37,060 nucleotides of DNA from Nostocoides japonicum T1-X7 (GTDB taxonomy: Bacteria; Actinomycetota; Actinomycetes; Actinomycetales; Dermatophilaceae), in contig NZ_HF570958.1 in the NCBI RefSeq assembly GCF_001046855.1, forward strand, positions 2,874,021-2,911,080. The letters are read 5' to 3'. The position numbers were made by a program, and so were the translations under genes. The notes under the pieces were generated by a model that was not told where the DNA came from, did no database searches, and saw only the letters and a list, made by a program, of their open reading frames with translations. Positions 18,554 through 26,500 of this stretch are shown one piece after another; position 1 is the first letter of the stretch; every line of letters starts with the position of its first letter.

Positions 18554-19464
18554 CGCGGCTCGTCGGAGGTATGGGGGGACGCCGGTCCGGCGAGGCGCTC
18601 GAACGCGCGGATGACCGACCAGATGTCGGACGCCCCGTCACCGTGGGCCTGTTCCCCGGCCATCAGCTCTCGAACGAGACCCGTCAGGGGCATCGGGACC
18701 CTGGCCGCGCGGGACGAGGCCAGGACGAGGTCGAGGTCCTTGGCAGCCGTGTCGATGTCCGAGGGTGGCTCGGCGAACTCACGGGAGTGGAGCAGGGGGG
18801 CCTTGAGCGTCAGCTGGCGCGAGGCCAACGGCCCTGACTCCAGGACGTCGATGGCGAGGTCGTAGTCGACGCCCCCACGGTGGGCGAGGGTGATCGCCTC
18901 GCCGACGAGCGCGGCATACCCGGCGACGAGCACGCTGTGAGCCAGCTTGAGGAAGTGGGACGCCTCGCCGCCACCGACGTAGAGGACCCTCTCGCCCAGT
19001 GCGGACAGGACCGGCATGGCACGGTCGTGGTCGGCTCGCTCCCCCGACGTGAACACCGTCAGGGTGCCGGCTTCGGCCAGCGGGACGCTCCCGGCCACCT
19101 TGCCGCGCAGGTAGCTCACCTCGGCCTCGGCCGCCCGGTCCGCCACCTCGGCGGAGGCCATCGGGGACACGGTGCTCAGATCGCAGTAGAGGTGTCCGGG
19201 ACTCGCTCCCGCCAGGACACCGTCCTCGGCGAGCGCCACCCGCCGCAGGATGCGGTCGTCCATGACGATGGAGATGGTGAGGTCGGTCGCCCGGGCGACC
19301 TCGGCGGCGCTCGATGCGATGCGCGCGCCGTGCGCCGCAACGGAACTGCACGCTGCGGGGTTGGGGTCGAAGACGACCACGTCGTGACCGGCATGCAGCA
19401 ACCTGCGGACCATGGGGCCGCCCATCCGGCCCGCGCCGAGGAAGCCCACGACACCCGGGCTCAT
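18550..19464 (-). CDS. 3-hydroxyisobutyrate-dehydrogenase-family (beta-hydroxyacid) protein
   Basis: 304 residues counted from the ATG at 19464, which has GAGGTG about seven bases upstream; a GTG at 19473 is possible. The N-terminal NAD motif is GFLGAGRMGGPMVRRLL. The catalytic Lys lies in HFLKLAHS, where the normal KxxNN pair is His-Ser, and the substrate loop DxPVSGG is changed to RGKVAGSVPLAEAGTL. Family members oxidise beta-hydroxyacids such as tartronate, threonate and 3-hydroxyisobutyrate, so this copy probably has an unusual substrate or altered chemistry. It sits between the bicupin (30 bases upstream) and the AKR (4-base overlap). Confidence 0.82.
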   Translation of the reverse strand: MSPGVVGFLGAGRMGGPMVRRLLHAGHDVVVFDPNPAACSSVAAHGARIASSAAEVARATDLTISIVMDDRILRRVALAEDGVLAGASPGHLYCDLSTVSPMASAEVADRAAEAEVSYLRGKVAGSVPLAEAGTLTVFTSGERADHDRAMPVLSALGERVLYVGGGEASHFLKLAHSVLVAGYAALVGEAITLAHRGGVDYDLAIDVLESGPLASRQLTLKAPLLHSREFAEPPSDIDTAAKDLDLVLASSRAARVPMPLTGLVRELMAGEQAHGDGASDIWSVIRAFERLAGPASPHTSDEPR

Positions 19465-19494
19465 CCTCGGCACCTCGTGTCGGCACCCACGGAC

Positions 19495-20643
19495 TCAGTC
19501 GTCCTGGACGGACTTGGAGACCACCGACCAGGGCGCCAGGTAGCGGTTGGCGTCGTAGGCCACGTCCTCGTTCTGTGCACCCTTGACGACGAGCTCGTCC
19601 CACTCCAGCCGGACCCGCCCGTCGCCGCCGGTGATGATGTAGAGCTCGCCCGTCTCGGTGCCGACGTTCTTGAACTCGCGCCAGGCGCCGACGGGGACGG
19701 ACAGCGTGTCGTTCTCCTCGAGGGTGACGGTGACGTAGTCGTGGTCGTTGAGACGGACCGCCCAGGTCCCTTTCCGGACGATGAGAACCTGCGTCTCGGT
19801 GACGCGGTGCTGAAGCATCGCCTTTCCGGGCTCGGCACGCAGGACAGCGAGCGAGAAGCCGTGTGGGTTGAAGATCGCCGGCTCCTGACTGCGGTGCTCG
19901 GTGATGCCGAACCCGATGATGAGAGCGAGGTCCACCTCGCCGCCGTCGACCGCGGTGCACATGAGGGCGCGGCTGCTCCACACGCGATCCTCGACCGTGA
20001 CCAGGCGTCGGCGCATCCGCTCGGGCGACCACTCCTCCAGTGCGTCGATCTGGTCCTGCGGCATCGGGGTGACCAGCTCGACCTCCGGATCGAGGCTGTC
20101 ACCTGCCACCGTGTCGACCAGGACGTTGTCCGCCGTGAGGTAGAGCCCGTAGCCCTCCGCCTCGCGAAGGACGCTCGGGCCCCAGATGATGCCCCCCGTG
20201 TTGTCCTGACCGAGCGCGGTGAACATGAAGTTCTCCTCCGGCCCCGTGTTCGTGAACCCGCGATAGATCCACGTGGGCACGGAGACGATGTCGCCGGCGC
20301 GGCCGACGAACTCGCCTGCCGCGCCGTCCACGCCCCACCGGAAGGTGTACTCCCCCTCCACCACGAGGAACACCTCGGCCGTGAAGTGCAGGTGCAGGGA
20401 GTTCGTCACGCCGTTCGGCATGGCGGCCCCACCGATGTTGTAGCCGTGCGGCACCTGGAGGTTGATGAACTGGTCGGGGTTCTGGGAGACCCCGGAGCCG
20501 ATGAGGGCGTAGTTCTCCTTCAGATCCGACCCCGGAGTACGGCAGTCGATGAACGCGGCGTTGCACGACACGAGCGCGTCGCGGCGAATGGTCCGCTCGG
20601 CCAGCTCGGCCTCGGAGATCACGGTGTGGGGGGTGCTGTTCAT
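19495..20643 (-). CDS. Bicupin protein (gentisate-dioxygenase-like architecture)
   Basis: 382 residues with two cupin barrels. The first (about 60-145) has the metal triad H84, H86, E90 in SLHLHFTAEVFLVVEG, but motif 2 (GDIVSVPTWIYRGFTN) has R128 where the fourth ligand His is expected. The second (about 262-340) has H279, V281 and Q285 in place of H-H-E and R322 for the motif 2 His, so it probably lacks a metal. It could be a dioxygenase, an isomerase or a sugar-acid lyase-like enzyme. It heads a minus-strand unit with HIBADH-like and AKR genes, with an exact LacI-type site 62 bases upstream of the start codon. No clear Shine-Dalgarno is visible. Confidence 0.75.
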   Translation of the reverse strand: MNSTPHTVISEAELAERTIRRDALVSCNAAFIDCRTPGSDLKENYALIGSGVSQNPDQFINLQVPHGYNIGGAAMPNGVTNSLHLHFTAEVFLVVEGEYTFRWGVDGAAGEFVGRAGDIVSVPTWIYRGFTNTGPEENFMFTALGQDNTGGIIWGPSVLREAEGYGLYLTADNVLVDTVAGDSLDPEVELVTPMPQDQIDALEEWSPERMRRRLVTVEDRVWSSRALMCTAVDGGEVDLALIIGFGITEHRSQEPAIFNPHGFSLAVLRAEPGKAMLQHRVTETQVLIVRKGTWAVRLNDHDYVTVTLEENDTLSVPVGAWREFKNVGTETGELYIITGGDGRVRLEWDELVVKGAQNEDVAYDANRYLAPWSVVSKSVQDD

Positions 20644-20704
20644 GCGAAGTGTCCCATCAGCGACGAGAGGTTAGGAGGGCCTCACTTGGGCCGAAGTCAT
20701 CTTC

Positions 20705-20718
20705 GCATACGTAGTCAT
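20705..20718. promoter_or_regulatory. LacI-type operator, site 2 (bicupin promoter)
   Basis: GCATACGTAGTCAT is the exact reverse complement of the site at 21932-21945, 62 bases upstream of the bicupin ATG and just past the end of the lacI-type gene. The central TACGTA with flanking TG/CA spacing fits the CG-centred dyads of LacI-family operators. On the minus strand TTGCCA (20728-20723) lies just upstream as a -35 candidate. Confidence 0.6.
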
Positions 20719-20794
20719 GAATGGCAACGCGCCCCTTCTGCGCGCTGCTGCGGGAGCGGCGGTCTCGGAACGTCTCGCGTCCGAAGCGCGGGCC

Positions 20795-21853
20795 TCAGCG
20801 CCGTGGCGGCGCCCCGTGAGTGGCTCGGAGGACGAGACGCGTCGGGCTCACGACGTGGACGTACGCCTCGTCGGGACCGACCTCCAGACGGTGGAGCAAT
20901 GCCTTCGCCGCCGCCACCGAGCTGTCCTCCACCGGATTGGCGACCGTCGTCAGGTTGATCGTCGCCCAGCCGGCGACGGGAAGATCGTCGAACCCCACGA
21001 TGGTCAGGTCCTCGGGCACTCGGATGCCGAGCTCGCGCGCCCTGTTGAGCGCGCCGACGGCCATCCAGTCGTTCGCGCAGAAGAGGGCCGTGGGCCGCTG
21101 TGGCGCGCTCATCACCTCGTCGAAGGCAGCCCTGCCGGACGCTTCGGTGAAGTCGGTCCGGGCGATCCATTCGGGCGGCACGGCGAGGTGATGCTGCGCC
21201 AGAACAGCCGTGAAGCCCGCCTCCCTGTCGCGGCTCGTCGACGTCATCTCGGGCCCCAGGAGCAGCCCGAAGTCGCGGTGTCCGACATCGAGCAACATCC
21301 TTGCCACCTGAGCCGATCCGCCAGCATCATCGGCGCTCACGCTGTCCCGCTCGACAAGATCGCTCAGCCGGTTGAGGTAGACGAAAGGGGTGTGGTGACG
21401 CTCCAGCTCGTAGGGCAGACGCGAGTCGAGCGTGACGGTCGACAGGATCGCCCCGTCGACCGACCGGTCGAAGAGACCCTCGAGGGCGTCCATCCGGCCG
21501 CGGTGCTCGGCGAACAGGAGCGTCTGGTACCCACTGGCCGCCAAGGCGTCGTGCACCGGGGTCAACAACGAGGGTGAGAGCGGGTTGCCGAGATCCATCA
21601 CCATGGCGATGCGGCGGGTGGCGCGGTTCACCAGGCTCCGGCCCAGCTGGTTCGGCACGTATCCGAGCGCCTCGGCCGCTCGCGTGACTCGGTCGCGAGT
21701 GGCTGCGGGGACCCCGGGAACGTTGCGCAACGCGCGGGACACCGTCGTCTGCGAGACGCCGGCCAGGCGCGCGACATCATGGCTGGTGACGCTCGGCGCA
21801 CCGGCTACACCTCGCGACCTCGTCGTGCCGCCCTCTGCTGGCAGTTCCACCAT
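20795..21853 (-). CDS. LacI-family transcriptional regulator
   Basis: 352 residues. The helix-turn-helix with hinge is typical: HDVARLAGVSQTTVSRALRN, followed by VPNQLGRSLVNRATRRIA. The periplasmic-binding-protein-like sensor domain has IAMVMDLGNPLSPSLL, DDAGGS and IVGFDDLPVAGW. An N-terminal extension of about 20 residues precedes the HTH. The ATG at 21853 has GGAGG five bases upstream. It is divergent from the ABC importer gene, with an operator motif between them. Copies of the motif at two other promoters indicate that it controls the whole cluster, normally as a repressor released by a sugar-like inducer. Confidence 0.93.
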   Translation of the reverse strand: MVELPAEGGTTRSRGVAGAPSVTSHDVARLAGVSQTTVSRALRNVPGVPAATRDRVTRAAEALGYVPNQLGRSLVNRATRRIAMVMDLGNPLSPSLLTPVHDALAASGYQTLLFAEHRGRMDALEGLFDRSVDGAILSTVTLDSRLPYELERHHTPFVYLNRLSDLVERDSVSADDAGGSAQVARMLLDVGHRDFGLLLGPEMTSTSRDREAGFTAVLAQHHLAVPPEWIARTDFTEASGRAAFDEVMSAPQRPTALFCANDWMAVGALNRARELGIRVPEDLTIVGFDDLPVAGWATINLTTVANPVEDSSVAAAKALLHRLEVGPDEAYVHVVSPTRLVLRATHGAPPRR

Positions 21854-21911
21854 CTGGCCCTCCGGAGCAGTGTCGGCGACAACGATTCGAGCGCCGAATC
21901 ATAACAAAGGG

Positions 21912-21945
21912 TTGACAGCGCACCCCGATCTATGACTACGTATGC
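21912..21945 (+). promoter_or_regulatory. Importer promoter with LacI-type operator (site 3)
   Basis: TTGACA at 21912-21917 is a consensus -35. ATGACTACGTATGC at 21932-21945 is identical, inverted, to site 2 and covers the -10 position (TACGTA at 21937-21942, 19 bases from the -35). Binding here would block the binding-protein gene and may also autoregulate the divergent lacI-type gene. Confidence 0.65.
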
Positions 21946-21975
21946 ACATCACATTTCGATCGCCTTGGAGGCTCC

Positions 21976-23292
21976 ATGCGTCACACACAAGTCGCCCGCT
22001 ACGCCATCGGGGCGTTGGGGGTCTCGTCTCTCCTGCTGGCCTCCGCGTGCGGCGCGGGGTCCAAGACAGGGGCGGCTCAGGCCAAGAACGTCGGCTGTGA
22101 CATCACCCAGCCCACGTCATCGACGACGGTCAACGTGCTGGCATACAACTCGTCCGCGATCGACCCGTTCACCAACACGATGATCGCCAGCTGCGGCAGT
22201 GACACCCTGAAGTTCAAGCACGACCCCATCGACTTCGCCGGCCAGGTCCAGAAGACGGCGACCACCCTCAACGGCACCACGGGGACCTACGACATCGTCG
22301 AGGGCTACTCCCTCGTCATCCCGCAGTACGCCGACAAGCTGGAGCCGCTGGACTCCTACTTCGCCAAGTACAAGGACAAGTTCAAGCTCGGCGACCTCGA
22401 CAAGACGATGCTCGAGGGGATGACCTACGACGGCAAGCTGTACGGGCTGCCGACCCAGGCCAACGTCACGACGTTCGCCTATCGCAAGGACATCTTCGAC
22501 GAGCTGGGCATCCAGCCGCCCAAGACGTTCGAGGAGCTCAAGGCGGCTGCCGCCAAGATCCAGGCGTCGGGCAAGGTCAAGTACCCCCTCGCCATGCCGT
22601 TGCTGGCATCCGGTGACATCTCCACGCGCTACTCGCTGGGGCTGTACTCCCAGGGCACCTCGTACATCGATCCCACGACCAAGAAGCTGACCTTCACCTC
22701 GCCGGCCGGCACCAAGTCCCTGCAGTGGCTGAAGGACCTCACCCCGTACATGGACCCGCAGGTCACGACGTTCGACCAGCCGAAGGTCCAGCAGCAGATG
22801 TTCAACGGCACTGCCGCCATCGCCGAGATGTACTCCGGCCGCATGCTCGACCTGACGCAGGAGAAGAACTCCAAGTACTACAAGGACTTCGGGTTCTTCA
22901 CCGCTCCCAGCCTCGAGCCGGGCGGCAAGCCGTGGGCCACCGTGAGCGTCGACGGCTGGACCATCCCGAAGAACACCAAGGTCGACAAGGACCTGCTCTT
23001 CCAGGTCATGGCCGCCTCCATCAGCGAGGCTGCCGCCAAGGACGCCGTCCCGGCGGCGCTCCCCTCCCGGACGGGCATCGCCAACGCCTCGAACATGCCG
23101 TGGTACGACGCGGTCCAGGGGGCTCTGTCCGCCGGTGCCCCCACACCCCCCATGGAGAGGTGGACCAGCGACCTGCAGACCCAGACCCGCGAGTTCCTCG
23201 CTCAGGGGATCACCGGCAAGGTGTCGGTCCAGGACGCCTTGCAGAAGGCCCAGGCAGTCGGCGAGAAGGTCATCGCGGCGGACGGTTCCTGA
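21976..23292 (+). CDS. ABC importer solute-binding lipoprotein (sugar type)
   Basis: 438 residues with a lipoprotein signal peptide: basic start, hydrophobic LGVSSLLLASA, lipid-modified C25 (ASAC). The mature part is an extracellular binding protein of the family-1 (carbohydrate) class: TYDIVEGYSLVIPQYADKLEPL, YDGKLYGLPTQANVTTFAYRKDIF, KTFEELKAAAAKI, MFNGTAAIAEMYSG, WTIPKNTK. It captures the substrate outside the membrane for the permeases encoded next. GGAGG at 21967-21971 precedes the ATG. A hairpin after the gene (23298-23329) may stabilise its mRNA. Confidence 0.92.
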   Translation: MRHTQVARYAIGALGVSSLLLASACGAGSKTGAAQAKNVGCDITQPTSSTTVNVLAYNSSAIDPFTNTMIASCGSDTLKFKHDPIDFAGQVQKTATTLNGTTGTYDIVEGYSLVIPQYADKLEPLDSYFAKYKDKFKLGDLDKTMLEGMTYDGKLYGLPTQANVTTFAYRKDIFDELGIQPPKTFEELKAAAAKIQASGKVKYPLAMPLLASGDISTRYSLGLYSQGTSYIDPTTKKLTFTSPAGTKSLQWLKDLTPYMDPQVTTFDQPKVQQQMFNGTAAIAEMYSGRMLDLTQEKNSKYYKDFGFFTAPSLEPGGKPWATVSVDGWTIPKNTKVDKDLLFQVMAASISEAAAKDAVPAALPSRTGIANASNMPWYDAVQGALSAGAPTPPMERWTSDLQTQTREFLAQGITGKVSVQDALQKAQAVGEKVIAADGS

Positions 23293-23297
23293 CCTGC

Positions 23298-23329
23298 CGG
23301 TGGGGGCCGGCCATCGCCGGCCCTCACCG
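23298..23329 (+). terminator. Intra-operon hairpin after the binding-protein gene
   Basis: CGGTGGGGGCCGGC (23298-23311) pairs with GCCGGCCCTCACCG (23316-23329), a 14-bp stem with one G-T pair and a 4-base loop, between the binding protein and first permease. Such elements commonly attenuate or protect the 3' end so that binding protein is made in excess over permeases. Confidence 0.55.
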
Positions 23330-23366
23330 ACGTCAGCCGACCTTCCCCTGCGAAAGGAACCCCGGT

Positions 23367-24239
23367 ATGCGTCGCAAGGAGTTCGTCCTCCTCGTCGGTC
23401 CCAGCGCCGTCATCATGATCGGTCTTCTCGTCTTTCCCCTGTTCCAGACCGTGGTCTGGAGCCTGCAGAAGGTGACGTACGGCACGCCCGGGACGTTCAT
23501 CGGGCTGGACAACTTCACCGGCATCCTGGGCGACAGCCGCTTCCGAGAGGCGGTCCTGTTCACCGTGGGGCTGACCCTGACCGGCCTCGTCCTGAAGCTG
23601 GTGTGCGGATTCCTCATCGCCGTGCTCCTGCAGCGCGTCGGCCGGCTACGACCCATGTTCCTCGGCTTCCTGCTGCTGTCCTACATCGTGCCCACGGTCA
23701 TCGGCGCCACGGCCTTCTCCTGGCTGTTCGACTCCAACTTCGGGGGTCTCATCAACTGGATCCTCCAGCACGTCGGCGTGTCGGACCCGCCGTTGTGGTT
23801 CGCCGACCAATGGCCCAACCGGCTGATGATCCTCGGCAACATCGTCTGGCACGAGCTGCCCTTCTCGATCCTCATCCTGCTGGCCGGCCTGCAAGGCATC
23901 AACACCGAGTCCATCGAGGCGGCCCAGATCGACGGGGCCAACTGGTTCCAGCAGCAGCGTTACGTCGTCATCCCCGCCCTGGGACCACTGCTGGGGTTCA
24001 TCTCCCTCATCACGATCATGGACGGCCTTCGCGTGTTCGACGCGTTGGTACCCCTCGCGCCCAGCGCCGTGTCGCTGCACAACGAGTCCATCATGATCTA
24101 CGTCTACAACATCGCGTTCGCCGCGGGCACCCAGAACCTCGGCGTCGGCAGCGCCGTCAGCGTCATCACGATGGTGATCATCGCCATCCTCCTCGTGCCC
24201 TTCATCCGACAGACCTACCGAGAGGCGCGGGGCGCATGA
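23367..24239 (+). CDS. ABC importer permease 1 (MalF-like, CUT1 type)
   Basis: 290 residues, six predicted membrane segments starting FVLLVGPSAVIMIGLLVFPLFQ (residues 6-27, written in part). The ATPase-coupling EAA loop is EAAQIDGANWFQQ near residue 190, followed by VIPALGP. Together with the next gene it forms the membrane channel. GAAAGGA at 23352-23358 supports the ATG at 23367; the longer frame from 22725 lies inside the binding-protein gene and is rejected. Confidence 0.93.
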   Translation: MRRKEFVLLVGPSAVIMIGLLVFPLFQTVVWSLQKVTYGTPGTFIGLDNFTGILGDSRFREAVLFTVGLTLTGLVLKLVCGFLIAVLLQRVGRLRPMFLGFLLLSYIVPTVIGATAFSWLFDSNFGGLINWILQHVGVSDPPLWFADQWPNRLMILGNIVWHELPFSILILLAGLQGINTESIEAAQIDGANWFQQQRYVVIPALGPLLGFISLITIMDGLRVFDALVPLAPSAVSLHNESIMIYVYNIAFAAGTQNLGVGSAVSVITMVIIAILLVPFIRQTYREARGA

Positions 24240-25120
24240 CCGTTCCAACCACCACCGGCGAGCGACTGCGCCCGGTGACCGCCGACGAGCAGGCGGCAGC
24301 ACCCAAGAGCCGCACGGGTCTGGTCGTCGTCCTCATCCTCTCTGCGGTCTCCTTCGTCTTCCTCACGCCGTTCATCTGGACGACGATGGCGGCGACGAAG
24401 CCCACCGCTCAGGCGTTCGCCAGCCCACCGGTGTTCGCCTACCGGCCCACCTTCCAGACCTTCGTCGACCTGTGGCAGCAGACCAGCTTCGCCCACTACC
24501 TGCTCAACACCGTGCTCGTCGCGATCGGCAGCGTCATCGTCGCTCTCCTGGTGGGCGCTCCCGCGGCCTACGCGCTGGCACGCTACGAGGGACGGATCGG
24601 AGCCATCCTGCTCGTCCTCGCACTCGCGTTCCGGGCGCTCCCTCGCTTCGCGGTCGCGCTGCCGTTCTACGAGGCCGCCCAGAAGCTGGGCATCTACGAC
24701 ACTAAGGTCGCGCTCCTCGTGGCTCTCGTCGCGCTCAACCAGCCGTTCACCATCTGGCTGCTGCGCAACTTCTTCAGAGAGATCCCTCGAGAGCTGGACG
24801 AGGCGGCCATGGTGGACGGCTGCACCCGTCTGCAGACCCTCGTTCGGGTCATCCTGCCCGTGATGGGGCCCGGCCTGGTCACGGCGGGCATCTTCACCTT
24901 CCTGTTCGCCTTCCAGGAATACCTCATGGCCCTCGTGCTCACCGACGTCAACGCCAAGACGGTTCCGGTGTTCATCGCCACCCAGATCGGGCAGAACCTG
25001 CCCCTGCTCCAGCAGGCCAGTGCTGCGACGGTGCTCGTGGCGCTGCCGATCCTCGTCCTGGCCATGGTCGTCCAACGATTCCTCGTCGCCGGCCTCACCG
25101 GTGGCTCGGTCAAGGGCTGA
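24236..25120 (+). CDS. ABC importer permease 2 (MalG-like, CUT1 type)
   Basis: 294 residues with six membrane segments, the first at LVVVLILSAVSFVFLTPFIW. The EAA loop is ELDEAAMVDGCTRLQTLVRV. The motif FRALPRFAVALPFY is typical of MalG-like carbohydrate permeases. It overlaps permease 1 by ATGA. No ATP-binding subunit is encoded in the window; Actinobacteria often use one shared MsiK-type ATPase for such systems, which is the likely solution here. Confidence 0.93.
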   Translation: MTVPTTTGERLRPVTADEQAAAPKSRTGLVVVLILSAVSFVFLTPFIWTTMAATKPTAQAFASPPVFAYRPTFQTFVDLWQQTSFAHYLLNTVLVAIGSVIVALLVGAPAAYALARYEGRIGAILLVLALAFRALPRFAVALPFYEAAQKLGIYDTKVALLVALVALNQPFTIWLLRNFFREIPRELDEAAMVDGCTRLQTLVRVILPVMGPGLVTAGIFTFLFAFQEYLMALVLTDVNAKTVPVFIATQIGQNLPLLQQASAATVLVALPILVLAMVVQRFLVAGLTGGSVKG

Positions 25121-25183
25121 GGCGCCCCCGACTCTCGCCACTCCCACCGCACGACCAGACGATCCACGAAAGGGAACCCACCC

Positions 25184-26500
25184 ATGCTGCTCGACCCGGT
25201 ACGGACCGGACATCTCTCAGGCCGCTACCACCACGTGAAGGCTCCCGCGCTGTCCGGGCCTCCTGCGCAACGCAACCCACAGGTCATCGACACGGTCTCC
25301 GAGATGCTCGCCAGCATCCAGCGCGGGGGCATGGACCAGGTCCTGGAGTATGCGCGCCGGCTCGACGGATACGACGGGGGGGCCATCGAGCTGGATGCCG
25401 CCGCCATCGAGGCACAGGTCGCAAGCCTGCCCGCGGAGCTCCGTGCCGCCCTGGACCTGGGACAGGAGAGGACGGCGGCATTCGCCCGACTCAGCCGCTC
25501 CAAGCTGGCCGACTTCGAGGCGGAGATCGCCCCAGGACTGGTCACCGGGGTGCGCTACGTCCCCGTGCAGCGCGTCGGCGCATACCTCCCCGCCGGTCGG
25601 TTCCCTCTCCTGGCCAGCGCCTTCATGACCGCGAACGTCGCGAAGGTCGCGGGCGTCCCCACGGTCATCGCCTGCACACCGCCACAGCCGGACGGCCGTC
25701 CCGACCCCGCGGTCCTCTACGCCGCGCACATCTCCGGCGCCGACCGCATCTTCGTCCTCGGGGGTGTCCAGGCGCTTGCTGCGATGGCCTTCGGTCTGCT
25801 CGGCGAGCTCCCTGTCGACATGCTGGTCGGCGCCGGCAACGCCTATGTGGCCGAAGCCAAGCGGCAGCTGTTCGGCGCGGTGGCCATCGATCTGCTCGCG
25901 GGTCCCTCGGAGGTCGCGGTCATCGCCGACGACGCCGCCGACCCCGTGCTCGTCGCGGCCGATCTCCTGGGACAGGCCGAGCACGGGCCGGACTCGCCCG
26001 CCGCCCTGGTGACCACCTCGGAGGAGCTCGCCCGTCGCGTGCACGACGAGGTCGAGCGTCAGCTGGCCGAGCTGAAGACCCGAGACATCGCGGGGCCGGC
26101 CTGGACCAACCATGGCTCCATCATCGTGGCCGACAGCAGGGAGGTCGCCGTCGAGCTCATGGACGACCTGGCCCCGGAGCACCTGGAGGTCAACACCGCC
26201 GACGACGACTGGTACCTCGACCGGCTGACCAACTACGGCTCGATCTTCATCGGGCCCTGGAGCACGGTGGCCTACTCGGACAAGGGCATGGCCGGCACGA
26301 ACCACGTCCTCCCCACCGCCGGAGGAGCCAGGCACAGCGCGGGCCTGTCGGTCGGTCGCTTCGTCAAGCCGCTGACCTACCAGCGGGTCTCGAAGGACGC
26401 GACACCGCTCCTCGCGGACGCCGTCGACGTGATCTCCGAGTACGAGGGGATGGCCGCGCATCGCGCCACGGCCACCCTCCGCACGGGTCTGCTGTCATGA
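25184..26500 (+). CDS. Histidinol-dehydrogenase-family oxidoreductase (paralogue 2)
   Basis: 438 residues, homologous to the protein at 15429 but clearly diverged. Conserved sites: Q264 and H267 (GQAEHGPDS), catalytic E332-H333 (APEHLEV), D366 (SDKGMAGTNHV) and H426 (EGMAAHRA). NAD contacts include GAGNAYVAEAKRQLFG. Two active HisD-like enzymes in one regulon imply two alcohol positions, two stereoisomers, or two substrates. AAAGGG precedes the ATG by nine bases. The end overlaps the aldolase start by ATGA, so these two steps are probably sequential. Confidence 0.9.
   Translation: MLLDPVRTGHLSGRYHHVKAPALSGPPAQRNPQVIDTVSEMLASIQRGGMDQVLEYARRLDGYDGGAIELDAAAIEAQVASLPAELRAALDLGQERTAAFARLSRSKLADFEAEIAPGLVTGVRYVPVQRVGAYLPAGRFPLLASAFMTANVAKVAGVPTVIACTPPQPDGRPDPAVLYAAHISGADRIFVLGGVQALAAMAFGLLGELPVDMLVGAGNAYVAEAKRQLFGAVAIDLLAGPSEVAVIADDAADPVLVAADLLGQAEHGPDSPAALVTTSEELARRVHDEVERQLAELKTRDIAGPAWTNHGSIIVADSREVAVELMDDLAPEHLEVNTADDDWYLDRLTNYGSIFIGPWSTVAYSDKGMAGTNHVLPTAGGARHSAGLSVGRFVKPLTYQRVSKDATPLLADAVDVISEYEGMAAHRATATLRTGLLS

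Noticed and set aside
19495..20643. Gentisate 1,2-dioxygenase as a firm call for the bicupin
   Set aside because: The third metal His of gentisate dioxygenases is Arg here, and there are no maleylpyruvate isomerase or hydrolase genes nearby.
15429..26500. Either HisD-like gene as the true histidine-biosynthesis hisD
   Set aside because: No hisC, hisB or other his genes nearby, two copies in a catabolic regulon, and operator-linked to a sugar importer.
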